In this document: piece by piece, positions 1 to 6,984 of the stretch
Numbering within the stretch: position 1 is the first letter of the stretch
Layout of the letters: each line of letters starts with the position of its first letter
Made by a program: the position numbers and the translations under genes
NCBI GenBank assembly: GCA_017618075.1
Contig: JAFZUY010000007.1
Location: 1 to 44,620 of the forward strand
Length of the DNA stretch: 44,620 nt
Origin: Lachnospiraceae bacterium
GTDB lineage: Bacteria; Bacillota; Clostridia; Lachnospirales; Lachnospiraceae
Direction of reading: 5' to 3'
The notes under the pieces: model-generated
Told to the model about the DNA's origin: nothing
Database searches by the model: none
Seen by the model: the letters and a program-made list of their open reading frames with translations, nothing else

Positions 1-116
1 AGTGAGATTTCTTCATCAGTCTTTCCTATAAAGAAAAACTCTGTATCAAAGCAAATGTCTTTTATACTATTGACTTTACACACTGTTAAGTTATGTGATA
101 ATCTCTTTAATTCCAT
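1..116 (-). CDS. ACT-domain protein, N-terminal part (cut by window edge)
   Basis: An open minus-strand frame starts at ATG 116 and runs off the left edge, giving 38 codons that begin MELKRLSHNLTVCKV. A GAGG ribosome-binding site lies six bases upstream of the ATG. The N-terminus, with its TVCKV strand and the later FFFIGKTDEE, resembles from memory the small ACT-domain (ACT_7/CASTOR-type) proteins of Firmicutes, which have about 130 residues and probably bind amino acids. Only the first third is visible, so the family call is tentative. It is the last visible gene of the AT-rich left segment and has the segment's leader motif 44 bases upstream. Confidence 0.6.
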   Translation of the reverse strand, partial: MELKRLSHNLTVCKVNSIKDICFDTEFFFIGKTDEEIS

Positions 117-159
117 ATCAACCTCGTAGTCGTTTTAATTCAAATATAATTCGCTTTCG

Positions 160-187
160 TTAGTGAGTAAAACCAAAAGTTAACGTT
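160..187 (-). repeat. Cassette leader motif, copy 1 (long form)
   Basis: On the plus strand the first 19 bases read TTAGTGAGTAAAACCAAAA and are followed by GTTAACGTT. The 28 bases match 2709-2736 at 27 positions. It lies just past the stop of the AAC(3)-like gene and 44 bases upstream of the ACT-domain gene. Confidence 0.8.
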
Positions 188-195
188 CCTTTTAT

Positions 196-939
196 TCAAT
201 CTTTTACTATTCCCCATAATTCATAAGGATCACGTAATAGTTCATCTCTGTAAATTGAAACAACATCATAAATATCAAAAAACATAACCTTACAGGGACC
301 TATATATGCTTCTTTAATCAATCCTAGGGAATACGCTTTTTCCTGAATTTTATACCATGCTTTAACAGGAGGGTATCCTGCCTCCATAAACCATTCTTCC
401 GGTGGGTATTTATCATTTATTAAAGCATTTGGCTCGGAGATTTTTCGAATATCATCAGGTGTATCATTTTCCATATAGTGCATGGCTGTCAGTTTGTAAA
501 TGTCCACACCTAGCATTAAAGCCTTCCCGCCATGATGAATCGCGTAATTCAGTCCTCCATGAATTGCTTCGCTACCATATTTTCCCCAGCCAGATGTGCT
601 GATAATATCCGTTCCGGTATATGTATCAGGCAGACTCCGAAAAGTATCTGCTACAATTCCCATAGCGGTCTTCTTTTCATCACGATCAAGAACTTTTATT
701 TTAACCGTTATTCCCAGTTTTCTATCTTCCTCTGTAAGCTCTAATTCTCTGCTCAATCGTAATGCCGGCATGAAAATGCTTCCCTCGTCCGTCACCAGTT
801 CCTTCAAAGTATCGATTACGGTTATTGCACCACCTTCAAGTTCTCCAAAACTGCTCAAAGAACTATGAACTTCCAAAATCATACCGGGTTCAATTCCCAA
901 CTTAATCAGTTTGTTTTTTAATTCTTTTTTTGTTACCAT
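196..939 (-). CDS. AAC(3)-family aminoglycoside N-acetyltransferase-like protein
   Basis: The 247-residue protein fits the antibiotic N-acetyltransferase (AAC(3)) family. The HSSLSSFG signature lies near residue 25, followed by a GSIFMPAL strand near residue 54 and the GGKALMLGVD strand with a downstream HYMEN segment. Family members transfer acetyl from acetyl-CoA to the 3-amino group of 2-deoxystreptamine aminoglycosides, but many chromosomal homologues have unknown substrates. Length is near the usual 260-270. The ribosome-binding site is weak. It stands alone between gaps of 79 and 108 bases, unlike the packed genes further right. Resistance activity is not shown by sequence alone. Confidence 0.85.
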   Translation of the reverse strand: MVTKKELKNKLIKLGIEPGMILEVHSSLSSFGELEGGAITVIDTLKELVTDEGSIFMPALRLSRELELTEEDRKLGITVKIKVLDRDEKKTAMGIVADTFRSLPDTYTGTDIISTSGWGKYGSEAIHGGLNYAIHHGGKALMLGVDIYKLTAMHYMENDTPDDIRKISEPNALINDKYPPEEWFMEAGYPPVKAWYKIQEKAYSLGLIKEAYIGPCKVMFFDIYDVVSIYRDELLRDPYELWGIVKD

Positions 940-956
940 ATTTTTCCAAAACTTCT

Positions 957-975
957 TTAGTGCGGAAAACCAAAA
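957..975 (-). repeat. Cassette leader motif, copy 2
   Basis: The plus strand reads TTAGTGCGGAAAACCAAAA. It sits 18 bases upstream of the ATG of the AAC(3)-like gene and matches the consensus TTAGNNCGTAAAACCAAAA found at five other places in the first 3.3 kb. Confidence 0.7.
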
Positions 976-1032
976 TTTACTTCTTCAAATCAACATCCGG
1001 ATCAAAATACAAACATCCGATTAATCATCTCG

Positions 1033-1048
1033 ACAAATTCGAATTTGT
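1033..1048. repeat. Perfect 16-base palindrome beside the VOC gene
   Basis: ACAAATTCGAATTTGT is its own reverse complement and touches the stop codon of the VOC gene. A related imperfect copy lies at 1445-1460, just upstream of the same gene. It may be a recombination site, an operator or a hairpin; the sequence does not decide. Confidence 0.6.
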
Positions 1049-1434
1049 TAAATTGATATCCACCAGCATACACCATATTTATCAATAATGGTGGCGCAAC
1101 ATTTACTCCATGGAAGTTCTCCGATAGGTTCAATAATTACACCCCCATCGCTCAAAACCTGAAAAGCATTATAAACAGCTTCTTCTGTTCCCATTTCAAA
1201 AACGTTAAAAGTCATAGTTTCCCACTTGTTTTTGTGTACTACATCTATATCACAGGGATTTTTCGCTTCTGCCAATGCCAAAAAACCTTCCCCGTTTACA
1301 GATAGCTCACAGTGCTCATAAGCAGTGTTATCTTCATTTTTAAACTCCCGGGTTACTTCTGCTCCAAAGGCTTTGCAGTATGTTTTTGCTGCTTCAAAAC
1401 TGTTTTTAACATATACCTGTGTATAATTCTTCAT
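1048..1434 (-). CDS. VOC-family (PhnB-like) protein
   Basis: The 128-residue protein belongs to the vicinal oxygen chelate superfamily, PhnB/3-dmu-9_3-mt type. It opens with the usual first strand QVYVKNSFEAAKTYCKAF, and the end (PWSKCCATIIDKYGVCWW) matches the family's terminal strand. The start is set at ATG 1434 because GGAGG lies six bases before it. A longer frame to 1503 exists but would overlap the next gene and lacks such a site. The metal-binding residues typical of glyoxalases are not all evident, so it may be a binding rather than catalytic protein. Two related palindromes flank the gene. Confidence 0.85.
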   Translation of the reverse strand: MKNYTQVYVKNSFEAAKTYCKAFGAEVTREFKNEDNTAYEHCELSVNGEGFLALAEAKNPCDIDVVHKNKWETMTFNVFEMGTEEAVYNAFQVLSDGGVIIEPIGELPWSKCCATIIDKYGVCWWISI

Positions 1435-1444
1435 CGCAACCTCC

Positions 1445-1460
1445 ACAAACTCCGATTTGT
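1445..1460. repeat. Imperfect palindrome upstream of the VOC gene
   Basis: ACAAACTCCGATTTGT matches the perfect palindrome at 1033-1048 at 13 of 16 positions. It lies 11 bases upstream of the VOC start codon, so the VOC gene is bracketed by the two copies. Confidence 0.5.
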
Positions 1461-1493
1461 CATACTCATTTATATTCAAATATCTCAAACACA

Positions 1494-2270
1494 TTAAGTA
1501 CAAGAAATATAAAAATTGTAGTTTCCATTAGTTGTATCTATCGTTGTTTTAAAAATATTTATCTTAATCGGGCAACTCTCATCAATGATGGTCTCACACT
1601 GAGTCGCACTTCCTTTATAATCTGCTTCCCCGAAGTATTCAATACCTTTATGAATTAGTTTCATTTTTAGCACAGCGTCGTATTTCTGCCATGCCTCAGA
1701 ATCATTCTGAATCCACAATTCTTTACATCGTTGGCATTCGTTCAAAATATCTTCAAAATTCAAAAGAATTAACTCAGAATTTTTGTCAAGCTTGAAACGA
1801 GTACTTTCCATACCGTTGATTATCTTGTATTTTGGAATCTCTGGCAAAGATGCCTCGATTTCCGTTTCAAAGGGAACATTCTCGCCAAATTCATCATTCC
1901 AGAAGACATTTGCGAATCCAGTCCATTTAATAGCAATTTTTTCTTTGGTAACATCAATAATTTCAATCACTCCGCTAGTGACTTCTTCATGTTCAAGCAC
2001 ATATAGATTTCCGGCTTCTTCGCCAAAACGGTTAGTATCTTTTTTCCACTCATATTTCTTTCCTTTCAAATTCCGGAGAGTTTTTCCGCCAATTTGAAAA
2101 CCATTATTATGATACAAATGGACATTTTTTAACTCATAATCCAATTCTTTACTGTCTGTTTCCGCTTCGATATCTATAAACATCTTCAATTCCTGATTCC
2201 TGGGGATAATATCTAAACGAACGCTTGCCGATATTACTTGATATTCAACATCCTTTAATTTGAAATACAT
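1494..2270 (-). CDS. Hypothetical protein, 258 residues
   Basis: I do not recognise this protein. It is soluble, with no signal peptide or membrane segment, and is rich in beta-strand-like alternation in the first 150 residues (for example VLEHEEVTSGVIEIIDVTKEKIA). A CQRC pair lies near residue 178 and an acidic, charged C-terminal half follows. A GAGGAAC ribosome-binding site supports the start. It belongs to the AT-rich left segment, with a leader motif 51 bases upstream. The strand-rich first half suggests a binding or assembly protein, but no function can be assigned. Confidence 0.8.
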   Translation of the reverse strand: MYFKLKDVEYQVISASVRLDIIPRNQELKMFIDIEAETDSKELDYELKNVHLYHNNGFQIGGKTLRNLKGKKYEWKKDTNRFGEEAGNLYVLEHEEVTSGVIEIIDVTKEKIAIKWTGFANVFWNDEFGENVPFETEIEASLPEIPKYKIINGMESTRFKLDKNSELILLNFEDILNECQRCKELWIQNDSEAWQKYDAVLKMKLIHKGIEYFGEADYKGSATQCETIIDESCPIKINIFKTTIDTTNGNYNFYISCT

Positions 2271-2320
2271 TTTAGTTCCTCACTTAATAATCAATAATTC
2301 AATAAGTAACTGAATCCGAG

Positions 2321-2339
2321 TCGGGCCGTAAAATCAAAA
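2321..2339 (-). repeat. Cassette leader motif, copy 3 (divergent)
   Basis: The plus strand reads TCGGGCCGTAAAATCAAAA. The CGTAAAAYCAAAA half is conserved while the TTAG half is lost. It lies 51 bases upstream of the 258-residue gene. Confidence 0.55.
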
Positions 2340-2362
2340 TATCTTTTCTCACTAATTCCTTG

Positions 2363-2668
2363 TTAGCCGAGAGCTAATCCAAGATAAAACCACGTCAAAA
2401 ATTCAATCACAAGGAATCCTAAAAAACCTATTATACTGGTCAAAAGCCCCGCAATCCAAATAGCTTTATGATCATTTCTTAACTTTCCGGTTGCCCATGA
2501 AAAAAGCAACCCTGCAATAGATGTAATCGGCGTTATACAAAAGACACCCGTTATCGAACGAAGATGATATGCATCCCAAATATATATACCGTGAAGGATA
2601 ATTGATACAACTCCAAAAACTAAAGGAATGCAGACTAATATTTTTTCTATTTTCTCATTATTATTCAT
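2363..2668 (-). CDS. Small integral membrane protein
   Basis: This 101-residue protein has hydrophobic stretches at about 10-31, 39-61 and 69-97 (the last long enough for two passes). A short charged loop (KLRNDHK) lies between the second and third. No catalytic motif is visible. The layout resembles the small DUF-type membrane proteins of Lachnospiraceae that often carry 3-4 helices. It is a lone gene in the AT-rich segment, with two copies of the leader motif directly upstream and a weak ribosome-binding site. Function unknown. Confidence 0.75.
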   Translation of the reverse strand: MNNNEKIEKILVCIPLVFGVVSIILHGIYIWDAYHLRSITGVFCITPITSIAGLLFSWATGKLRNDHKAIWIAGLLTSIIGFLGFLVIEFLTWFYLGLALG

Positions 2669-2683
2669 TTTATAACAAACCTA

Positions 2684-2702
2684 TTAGCACGTAATATCAA
2701 AA
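2684..2702 (-). repeat. Cassette leader motif, copy 4
   Basis: The plus strand reads TTAGCACGTAATATCAAAA, 16 bases upstream of the small membrane protein gene and directly beside copy 5, in the same orientation. Confidence 0.65.
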
Positions 2703-2708
2703 TATAAT

Positions 2709-2736
2709 TTAGTTAGTAAAACCAAAAGTTAACGTT
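2709..2736 (-). repeat. Cassette leader motif, copy 5 (long form)
   Basis: The plus strand reads TTAGTTAGTAAAACCAAAA followed by GTTAACGTT, with 27 of 28 bases identical to 160-187. The flanking AATATAATT is shared too, so homology extends over roughly 50 bases with a short indel. Confidence 0.8.
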
Positions 2737-2755
2737 GCTTAAACAATACAAATAT

Positions 2756-3235
2756 TTATGAAAAATATTTATTATATTCCCTAAATAAAAGCGTTCTCCT
2801 TTTATTTCCAGTCCTGGAATACCAATCTACGCATAATCCAAAAAAGGTCATACTCGCTAATCCTTTATTAACAACCATATTATATTTCCCGGGCACAAAA
2901 GGAAATTCTTCTACAATAAGACTTGCATCTTTATTATTCTGAACAACCACTTCAGCAAAATATACACCCATGCACTGTTCAAATTCTTCTCTCGAAATCC
3001 CAATACTCTCAAATTTGTCTTCTTCAAGAAGTTCAAAATACCATTTCTCCAAATCTTTTAGACTTTCAACTGAATAGTTTGTAAACAGAATCTCGTTCTC
3101 TTTGCATAAATCAATAAATTCATCTTTTAGTCTGTTATAAAAAGTGAAATAAAACTCTTTAGCATCAGAAATACTATTAAAACTTTTCAGTTTCGAACCA
3201 TATAACAAAGCAGCCTTTAATCCCGCTTTAGACAT
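2756..3235 (-). CDS. Hypothetical protein, 159 residues
   Basis: I do not recognise this protein. It looks mainly helical in its first 85 residues (KEFYFTFYNRLKDEFIDLCKEN and following). The second half has strand-like segments (YFAEVVVQN, GKYNMVVNKGLASMTFFG) and no membrane segment or signal peptide. GGAGGG ten bases upstream supports the ATG. The gene is among the most AT-rich in the window and stands alone between gaps of about 80 bases, the rightmost member of the cassette-like segment. An immunity or antitoxin-type protein would have such size and character, but that is only a guess. Confidence 0.75.
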   Translation of the reverse strand: MSKAGLKAALLYGSKLKSFNSISDAKEFYFTFYNRLKDEFIDLCKENEILFTNYSVESLKDLEKWYFELLEEDKFESIGISREEFEQCMGVYFAEVVVQNNKDASLIVEEFPFVPGKYNMVVNKGLASMTFFGLCVDWYSRTGNKRRTLLFREYNKYFS

Positions 3236-3251
3236 TTATGAAGAACCCTCC

Positions 3252-3270
3252 TTAGAACGTAAAACCCAAA
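3252..3270 (-). repeat. Cassette leader motif, copy 6
   Basis: The plus strand reads TTAGAACGTAAAACCCAAA, 17 bases upstream of the 159-residue gene. The minus-strand end of the motif runs straight into that gene's GGAGGG ribosome-binding site. Confidence 0.7.
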
Positions 3271-3316
3271 TATATTTACATCATTACTGCAGAAATATCC
3301 TGTATTACTAACTTGT

Positions 3317-4195
3317 TTAATCCGGACAATTTATAATCCCTCCAATGTAGTAATCCAAAAGCTCATATATCCAGTCTTTGAGATTTGAGAATTCAAAGCC
3401 CAGCGCTTTTGCTTTATCTGTATTTATGCTGTACTCAGGCTCGCCGTTGTAAGGAGCAGCATCGCCGTCTTCGCTTATAATAGCTTGGGCGCCTGTTTTT
3501 GTTTCTACATAATCTATGATTTCGCGAATCGAAATCGTTCCGTCAGAGCTTCCGTTAAATGCGCCACAAACATCTTTTTCAGCAAGAAAAGCTATGAATT
3601 TTCCTGCCTCGTCAGAGCGGATAAAGCTCATCTGAAAATCAATGTTATCGATGTGCATGGGAATGCCTTTGATGACATGTTCAACATAAAAGAGAAGCCT
3701 TTTTGTGTAGTCATCTTTACCTATCGCGAAAGGATACCTGACTGCTATCCATTTCTTATCAGGATACTGCTGCCACAGTGCGTATTCTGCCTGGCGTTTA
3801 ATTTCATCATATGGAAAAGCTGGTCTGTCACACCATATAAGTTCTGCGGATAATCCGTCGAAGTCGGTTTCGACTGTATTGATGTGCTTCGGATTGTATA
3901 CGGATGTACTTGACATATAAATGTACTTATCGCAGTCCACATTATCCATCACATACTTAATATCATTTGAGCAGTATGCAATCTTATCGATTACGACATC
4001 ATAATGCGTGCCGGATAATGCTTCTTTTACGCTCTGTTCATTTGTTCTCTCGATCTTAATTCTTTTAACCGTATCTCCGAATTCATCCGAAGCAAGACCT
4101 CTGGTTGCAATGGTAACTTCATGACCTTTTATGAGCAGTTCTTTTACCATATGTATTCCAAAAAATCTTGTTCCGCCTATAACCAGTATTTTCAT
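3317..4195 (-). CDS. NAD-dependent epimerase/dehydratase (extended SDR)
   Basis: The 292-residue protein starts with the Rossmann motif GGTRFFG at residues 7-13. It has the SSTSVY strand near 95-100 and the catalytic Y129-x3-K133 pair (PYDEIK). This matches extended short-chain dehydrogenases of the sugar-nucleotide epimerase/dehydratase type, close to the Csp41-like group. The substrate is unknown. AAGGTG precedes the ATG. The gene follows the zinc-ribbon protein gene by eight bases and is probably cotranscribed with it. It marks the right border of the AT-rich segment. Confidence 0.88.
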   Translation of the reverse strand: MKILVIGGTRFFGIHMVKELLIKGHEVTIATRGLASDEFGDTVKRIKIERTNEQSVKEALSGTHYDVVIDKIAYCSNDIKYVMDNVDCDKYIYMSSTSVYNPKHINTVETDFDGLSAELIWCDRPAFPYDEIKRQAEYALWQQYPDKKWIAVRYPFAIGKDDYTKRLLFYVEHVIKGIPMHIDNIDFQMSFIRSDEAGKFIAFLAEKDVCGAFNGSSDGTISIREIIDYVETKTGAQAIISEDGDAAPYNGEPEYSINTDKAKALGFEFSNLKDWIYELLDYYIGGIINCPD

Positions 4196-4203
4196 TTTTC
4201 ACC

Positions 4204-5490
4204 TTATGCTTTTTTTATTTCAACCAGTACCCAGTCGTCGGTTATTAATTCATATTCGTTGCCACAGCTCGGACAACATTTGTTTTTCATTGCATTAAAA
4301 CTTGTACCGCATGTCGGGCACTGAATTCGCGTCATTGAAAAGTTTAAGTCAACCGGTATGTCGGTTCTTCTTTTAAAAGTTGCGCTGTAAACAGGATGTG
4401 TATAAGAAACCTTGTTATCTTTGACGGAGAGAACATCAAAATACGATTTAATCTCAACGGTTACAAATCCGTCCTCTTCTCTAAAGCCTTTAAGGCCAAG
4501 TATTCCTGCATAGTTTAAGTCGATAATATCCTTAAATTCTTCGGGAAGTTTTTCACCCTGATAGCTTAAAAGTTCGCTTTCATCCTTTGAATAAACCGCC
4601 TTCTTAATCAGGGAAATCGCCTTGTTCTTAAAATATTCAAAAGAAAACTCGGGAGTGATTTTTTTCATCCTTGCTTCAAAACGTTCTCTGGATGCTGCGG
4701 TTCCCATTCTTTGCAAATCAACGATTGCCCTGGCAATCTTAAAAAGCAAGTGCATAAAAAGGAATAAAAAGAATCCGTACATTGCTCCTAAAATACAAAA
4801 GAAAATCGGACCGTACCGGGAAATCTCTTTTATGGTATTCGCAAATATAGGATCATTCTTAAAAAGAGAGGCAAATATAGCCAAGCCGATTGCACAAATA
4901 ACAGAACATATAGGCCAGCCGATAAATACCTGCTTTTTGGTCATTTGAAGCTGGTCGAAGAAATAGAAACTTGTAATCTTGGGGAATAAATCGTCCATTT
5001 TATACTGTGTGCCGCAGTAAGGACAGCCGTTTTGAAGATCGGCTATAGTCTGGTCTGCACCGCAGTTTGGACAGATGTGTATTTCATTATCGGGATGTGA
5101 GCCTGAGACAATGTCGGTCACCGTTCCGTAAAAGACATATCTTAAAGTATCTTTGTAAAGAATCTTTTCATTCTGTCTGACTCTTCTTTTAACACCGAGC
5201 ACACCGAATCCGACTTTACTTGCGTAATGTTTATCTTTCCAGTTCTCGGCATCAAAAAAGGTATTGTTGACAGATGAATTTTTCGCTCTTTCATATACCT
5301 CGTAATCGAGTTCGATGTTCTTACTTTCGATTCGCTCATGCTGAAGATTAAGCGTATATGTTAAATCATTATCCGCGAAAGGAATTGTCTCGCCCTTGCC
5401 TATTGCCTTGCCTAAAGATGATGTGAATCGCAAAAGTTTCTTTTCGTATGAAGGTTTAAGCGGTATTGCCTGAAAATAGTTTTTCCCCAT
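4204..5490 (-). CDS. Membrane protein with two zinc ribbons, Tim44-like
   Basis: The 428-residue protein has a central zinc ribbon (C140, C143, C156, C159), two membrane helices at about 189-210 and 227-250, and a second ribbon at the C-terminus (C391, C394, C406, C409). The region 255-380 (a helix pair followed by the strand run VTVEIKSYFDVL) resembles the Tim44-like domain seen in other Firmicute zinc-ribbon membrane proteins. The N-terminal 130 residues are soluble. Its role is unknown, possibly membrane-associated assembly or trafficking. An AAGGGG site supports the start. Confidence 0.75.
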   Translation of the reverse strand: MGKNYFQAIPLKPSYEKKLLRFTSSLGKAIGKGETIPFADNDLTYTLNLQHERIESKNIELDYEVYERAKNSSVNNTFFDAENWKDKHYASKVGFGVLGVKRRVRQNEKILYKDTLRYVFYGTVTDIVSGSHPDNEIHICPNCGADQTIADLQNGCPYCGTQYKMDDLFPKITSFYFFDQLQMTKKQVFIGWPICSVICAIGLAIFASLFKNDPIFANTIKEISRYGPIFFCILGAMYGFFLFLFMHLLFKIARAIVDLQRMGTAASRERFEARMKKITPEFSFEYFKNKAISLIKKAVYSKDESELLSYQGEKLPEEFKDIIDLNYAGILGLKGFREEDGFVTVEIKSYFDVLSVKDNKVSYTHPVYSATFKRRTDIPVDLNFSMTRIQCPTCGTSFNAMKNKCCPSCGNEYELITDDWVLVEIKKA

Positions 5491-5519
5491 TTTTATCCCC
5501 TTTCATTTACACAAAAAAA

Positions 5520-6008
5520 CTATCTTAAATCCAGTTCATAGCAGAAGAAGTCCTGATTGTACATACTGCACTCGCCAACGTTCTTAAAATCAAAAGAATC
5601 ATACAGGCGAAGTGCTTTGGGATTGTATCTGTTGACTATAATGTGAACGCCGTTGCAGCCTCTTTTCTTTAATTCTTCGAGCAAAAATTTTACTAATATT
5701 TTGCCTATTCCCTGCCCCTGCATGTCGGGACTTACTGCTATTCTTGAAAACTCTGCTTCGGGTTCCAAATCTCTGTTCCAGCAGGGAAGTTTATTTACTT
5801 CCTCGTCCTCATCGATTGAAATTGCACCAACTATTTTTCCTTCTGTTTTTAAAACAAACAATGCATCTCTTGAGAAATCAAAATCTATTGTTTCGTTTGA
5901 CGGATATTCATCGGTCCAGGGGCAGCCTTCTCTGCCGACCTGGGATTTATACAGTGAGAGTAACCCTTCTCTGTCTTCTTCTTTTGCCAAAACTATCTCG
6001 TAATTCAT
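5520..6008 (-). CDS. GNAT N-acetyltransferase
   Basis: The 162-residue protein is a single GNAT domain. The acetyl-CoA-binding motif A is PDMQGQGIGKILV, preceded by the strand EFSRIAV and followed by the NPKALRLYDSFDFKNVG segment typical of RimI-like enzymes. The acceptor is unknown. It lies 12 bases downstream of another GNAT gene and was probably duplicated or recruited with it. AGAGGT precedes the ATG. Confidence 0.9.
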   Translation of the reverse strand: MNYEIVLAKEEDREGLLSLYKSQVGREGCPWTDEYPSNETIDFDFSRDALFVLKTEGKIVGAISIDEDEEVNKLPCWNRDLEPEAEFSRIAVSPDMQGQGIGKILVKFLLEELKKRGCNGVHIIVNRYNPKALRLYDSFDFKNVGECSMYNQDFFCYELDLR

Positions 6009-6020
6009 TTTATTTTACCT

Positions 6021-6797
6021 CTATTTTGATTCCGCATTTATTTCATCAATAACAGCAATCGGTTTAATCGTCATCTCTACCCATGTCGGGATAAAAGCGC
6101 TCTTAAAAGCATTGCGCACGGAACGGATATTTGACCATGCGGTACAATAAAAAGGTACCTTGTCGCATTTAAGAATCTCCAGTGCAAGCCTTGATGTCAG
6201 CGCCGATGCAATTCCTTTTCTTCTGTATTCCGGAAGTACATCAATACCTATCTGCCACATCTTATCCGCATCAGACGAACATCCGGAAAGTCCGACTAAT
6301 TTTCCATTATCGTATGCCCCGACACCCAGCACATCCAATTCTTTTCTGTCTTTGCAAATCGCGTTGGACCATTCGGGCAAATACAGATTCTCAAAATCCT
6401 TTTGTGTAAGAACTTTGAGTTCGTAATCGCAGGGCAATTCTTTTAGGAGTCTTAAATCCGGCAGATAATATTCTGCCATAAAACATACTCCGTATCCCTT
6501 AGCTGCAAGCTCATTGTTTAGCCAGTACATATTGGGATTTTCGAAGCAGTGATAGAAATGAAATTTGTTAATGTATGTATCAATTATGTCTCTTAATTCT
6601 TCGTTAACCGACGCAACAATATTATTGCCGTAGGATATGCAGTTACAGCCAATCGGAAGCTTGTAATAATTCTTGGCATGTTCCCCGAGTTTAAACGGAA
6701 CAATTACATTTTTATCGCTTAAAAAATCTTCTACTCTGCATCCTAAATCTTCGGCGGACTGTTCCATCGCAATCCTAAGTAAATCCTGATTGTTCAT
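6021..6797 (-). CDS. GNAT N-acetyltransferase with extended N-terminus
   Basis: This 258-residue protein carries a GNAT fold in its C-terminal half. The CoA-binding motif is PEYRRKGIASALT and the following region ends FKSAFIPTWVEM. The N-terminal 110 residues form an extra domain of the kind found in two-part GNATs. The start is placed at ATG 6797, seven bases after AAGAGG; an upstream ATG at 6824 has no such site. It is the first gene of a leftward unit, divergent from the htrA gene. The substrate is unknown. Confidence 0.85.
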   Translation of the reverse strand: MNNQDLLRIAMEQSAEDLGCRVEDFLSDKNVIVPFKLGEHAKNYYKLPIGCNCISYGNNIVASVNEELRDIIDTYINKFHFYHCFENPNMYWLNNELAAKGYGVCFMAEYYLPDLRLLKELPCDYELKVLTQKDFENLYLPEWSNAICKDRKELDVLGVGAYDNGKLVGLSGCSSDADKMWQIGIDVLPEYRRKGIASALTSRLALEILKCDKVPFYCTAWSNIRSVRNAFKSAFIPTWVEMTIKPIAVIDEINAESK

Positions 6798-6984
6798 AAT
6801 AAAACCTCTTGTCATAAAAGCCATCTAATCTATTTTATCATATATCTTTAAAACATCATATTTTCAAATCAATAATTGTGATTTTTTTGTGATTTCAAGT
6901 CAATTTCAGGTTGGGTGTTTATCATCAGAATTGTCAAAAGAAAAAAACAGACAATTTATTGTTTTAGATAAAGGAGTGATATAT

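Noticed and set aside
596-868. Plus-strand frame over the AAC(3)-like gene
   Set aside because: A shadow of the minus-strand gene; its Ser-rich, low-complexity translation resembles no protein.
196-939. Calling the AAC(3)-like protein an aminoglycoside resistance gene
   Set aside because: Chromosomal AAC(3)-family proteins often have no resistance activity, and no mobile resistance element is present nearby. Only the family can be supported.
1-3316. Classical integron attC sites in the gaps
   Set aside because: No paired RYYYAAC and GTTRRRY cores with inverted arms were found in the gaps. Only direct copies of the leader motif and separate palindromes are seen, and no integrase gene lies in the window.
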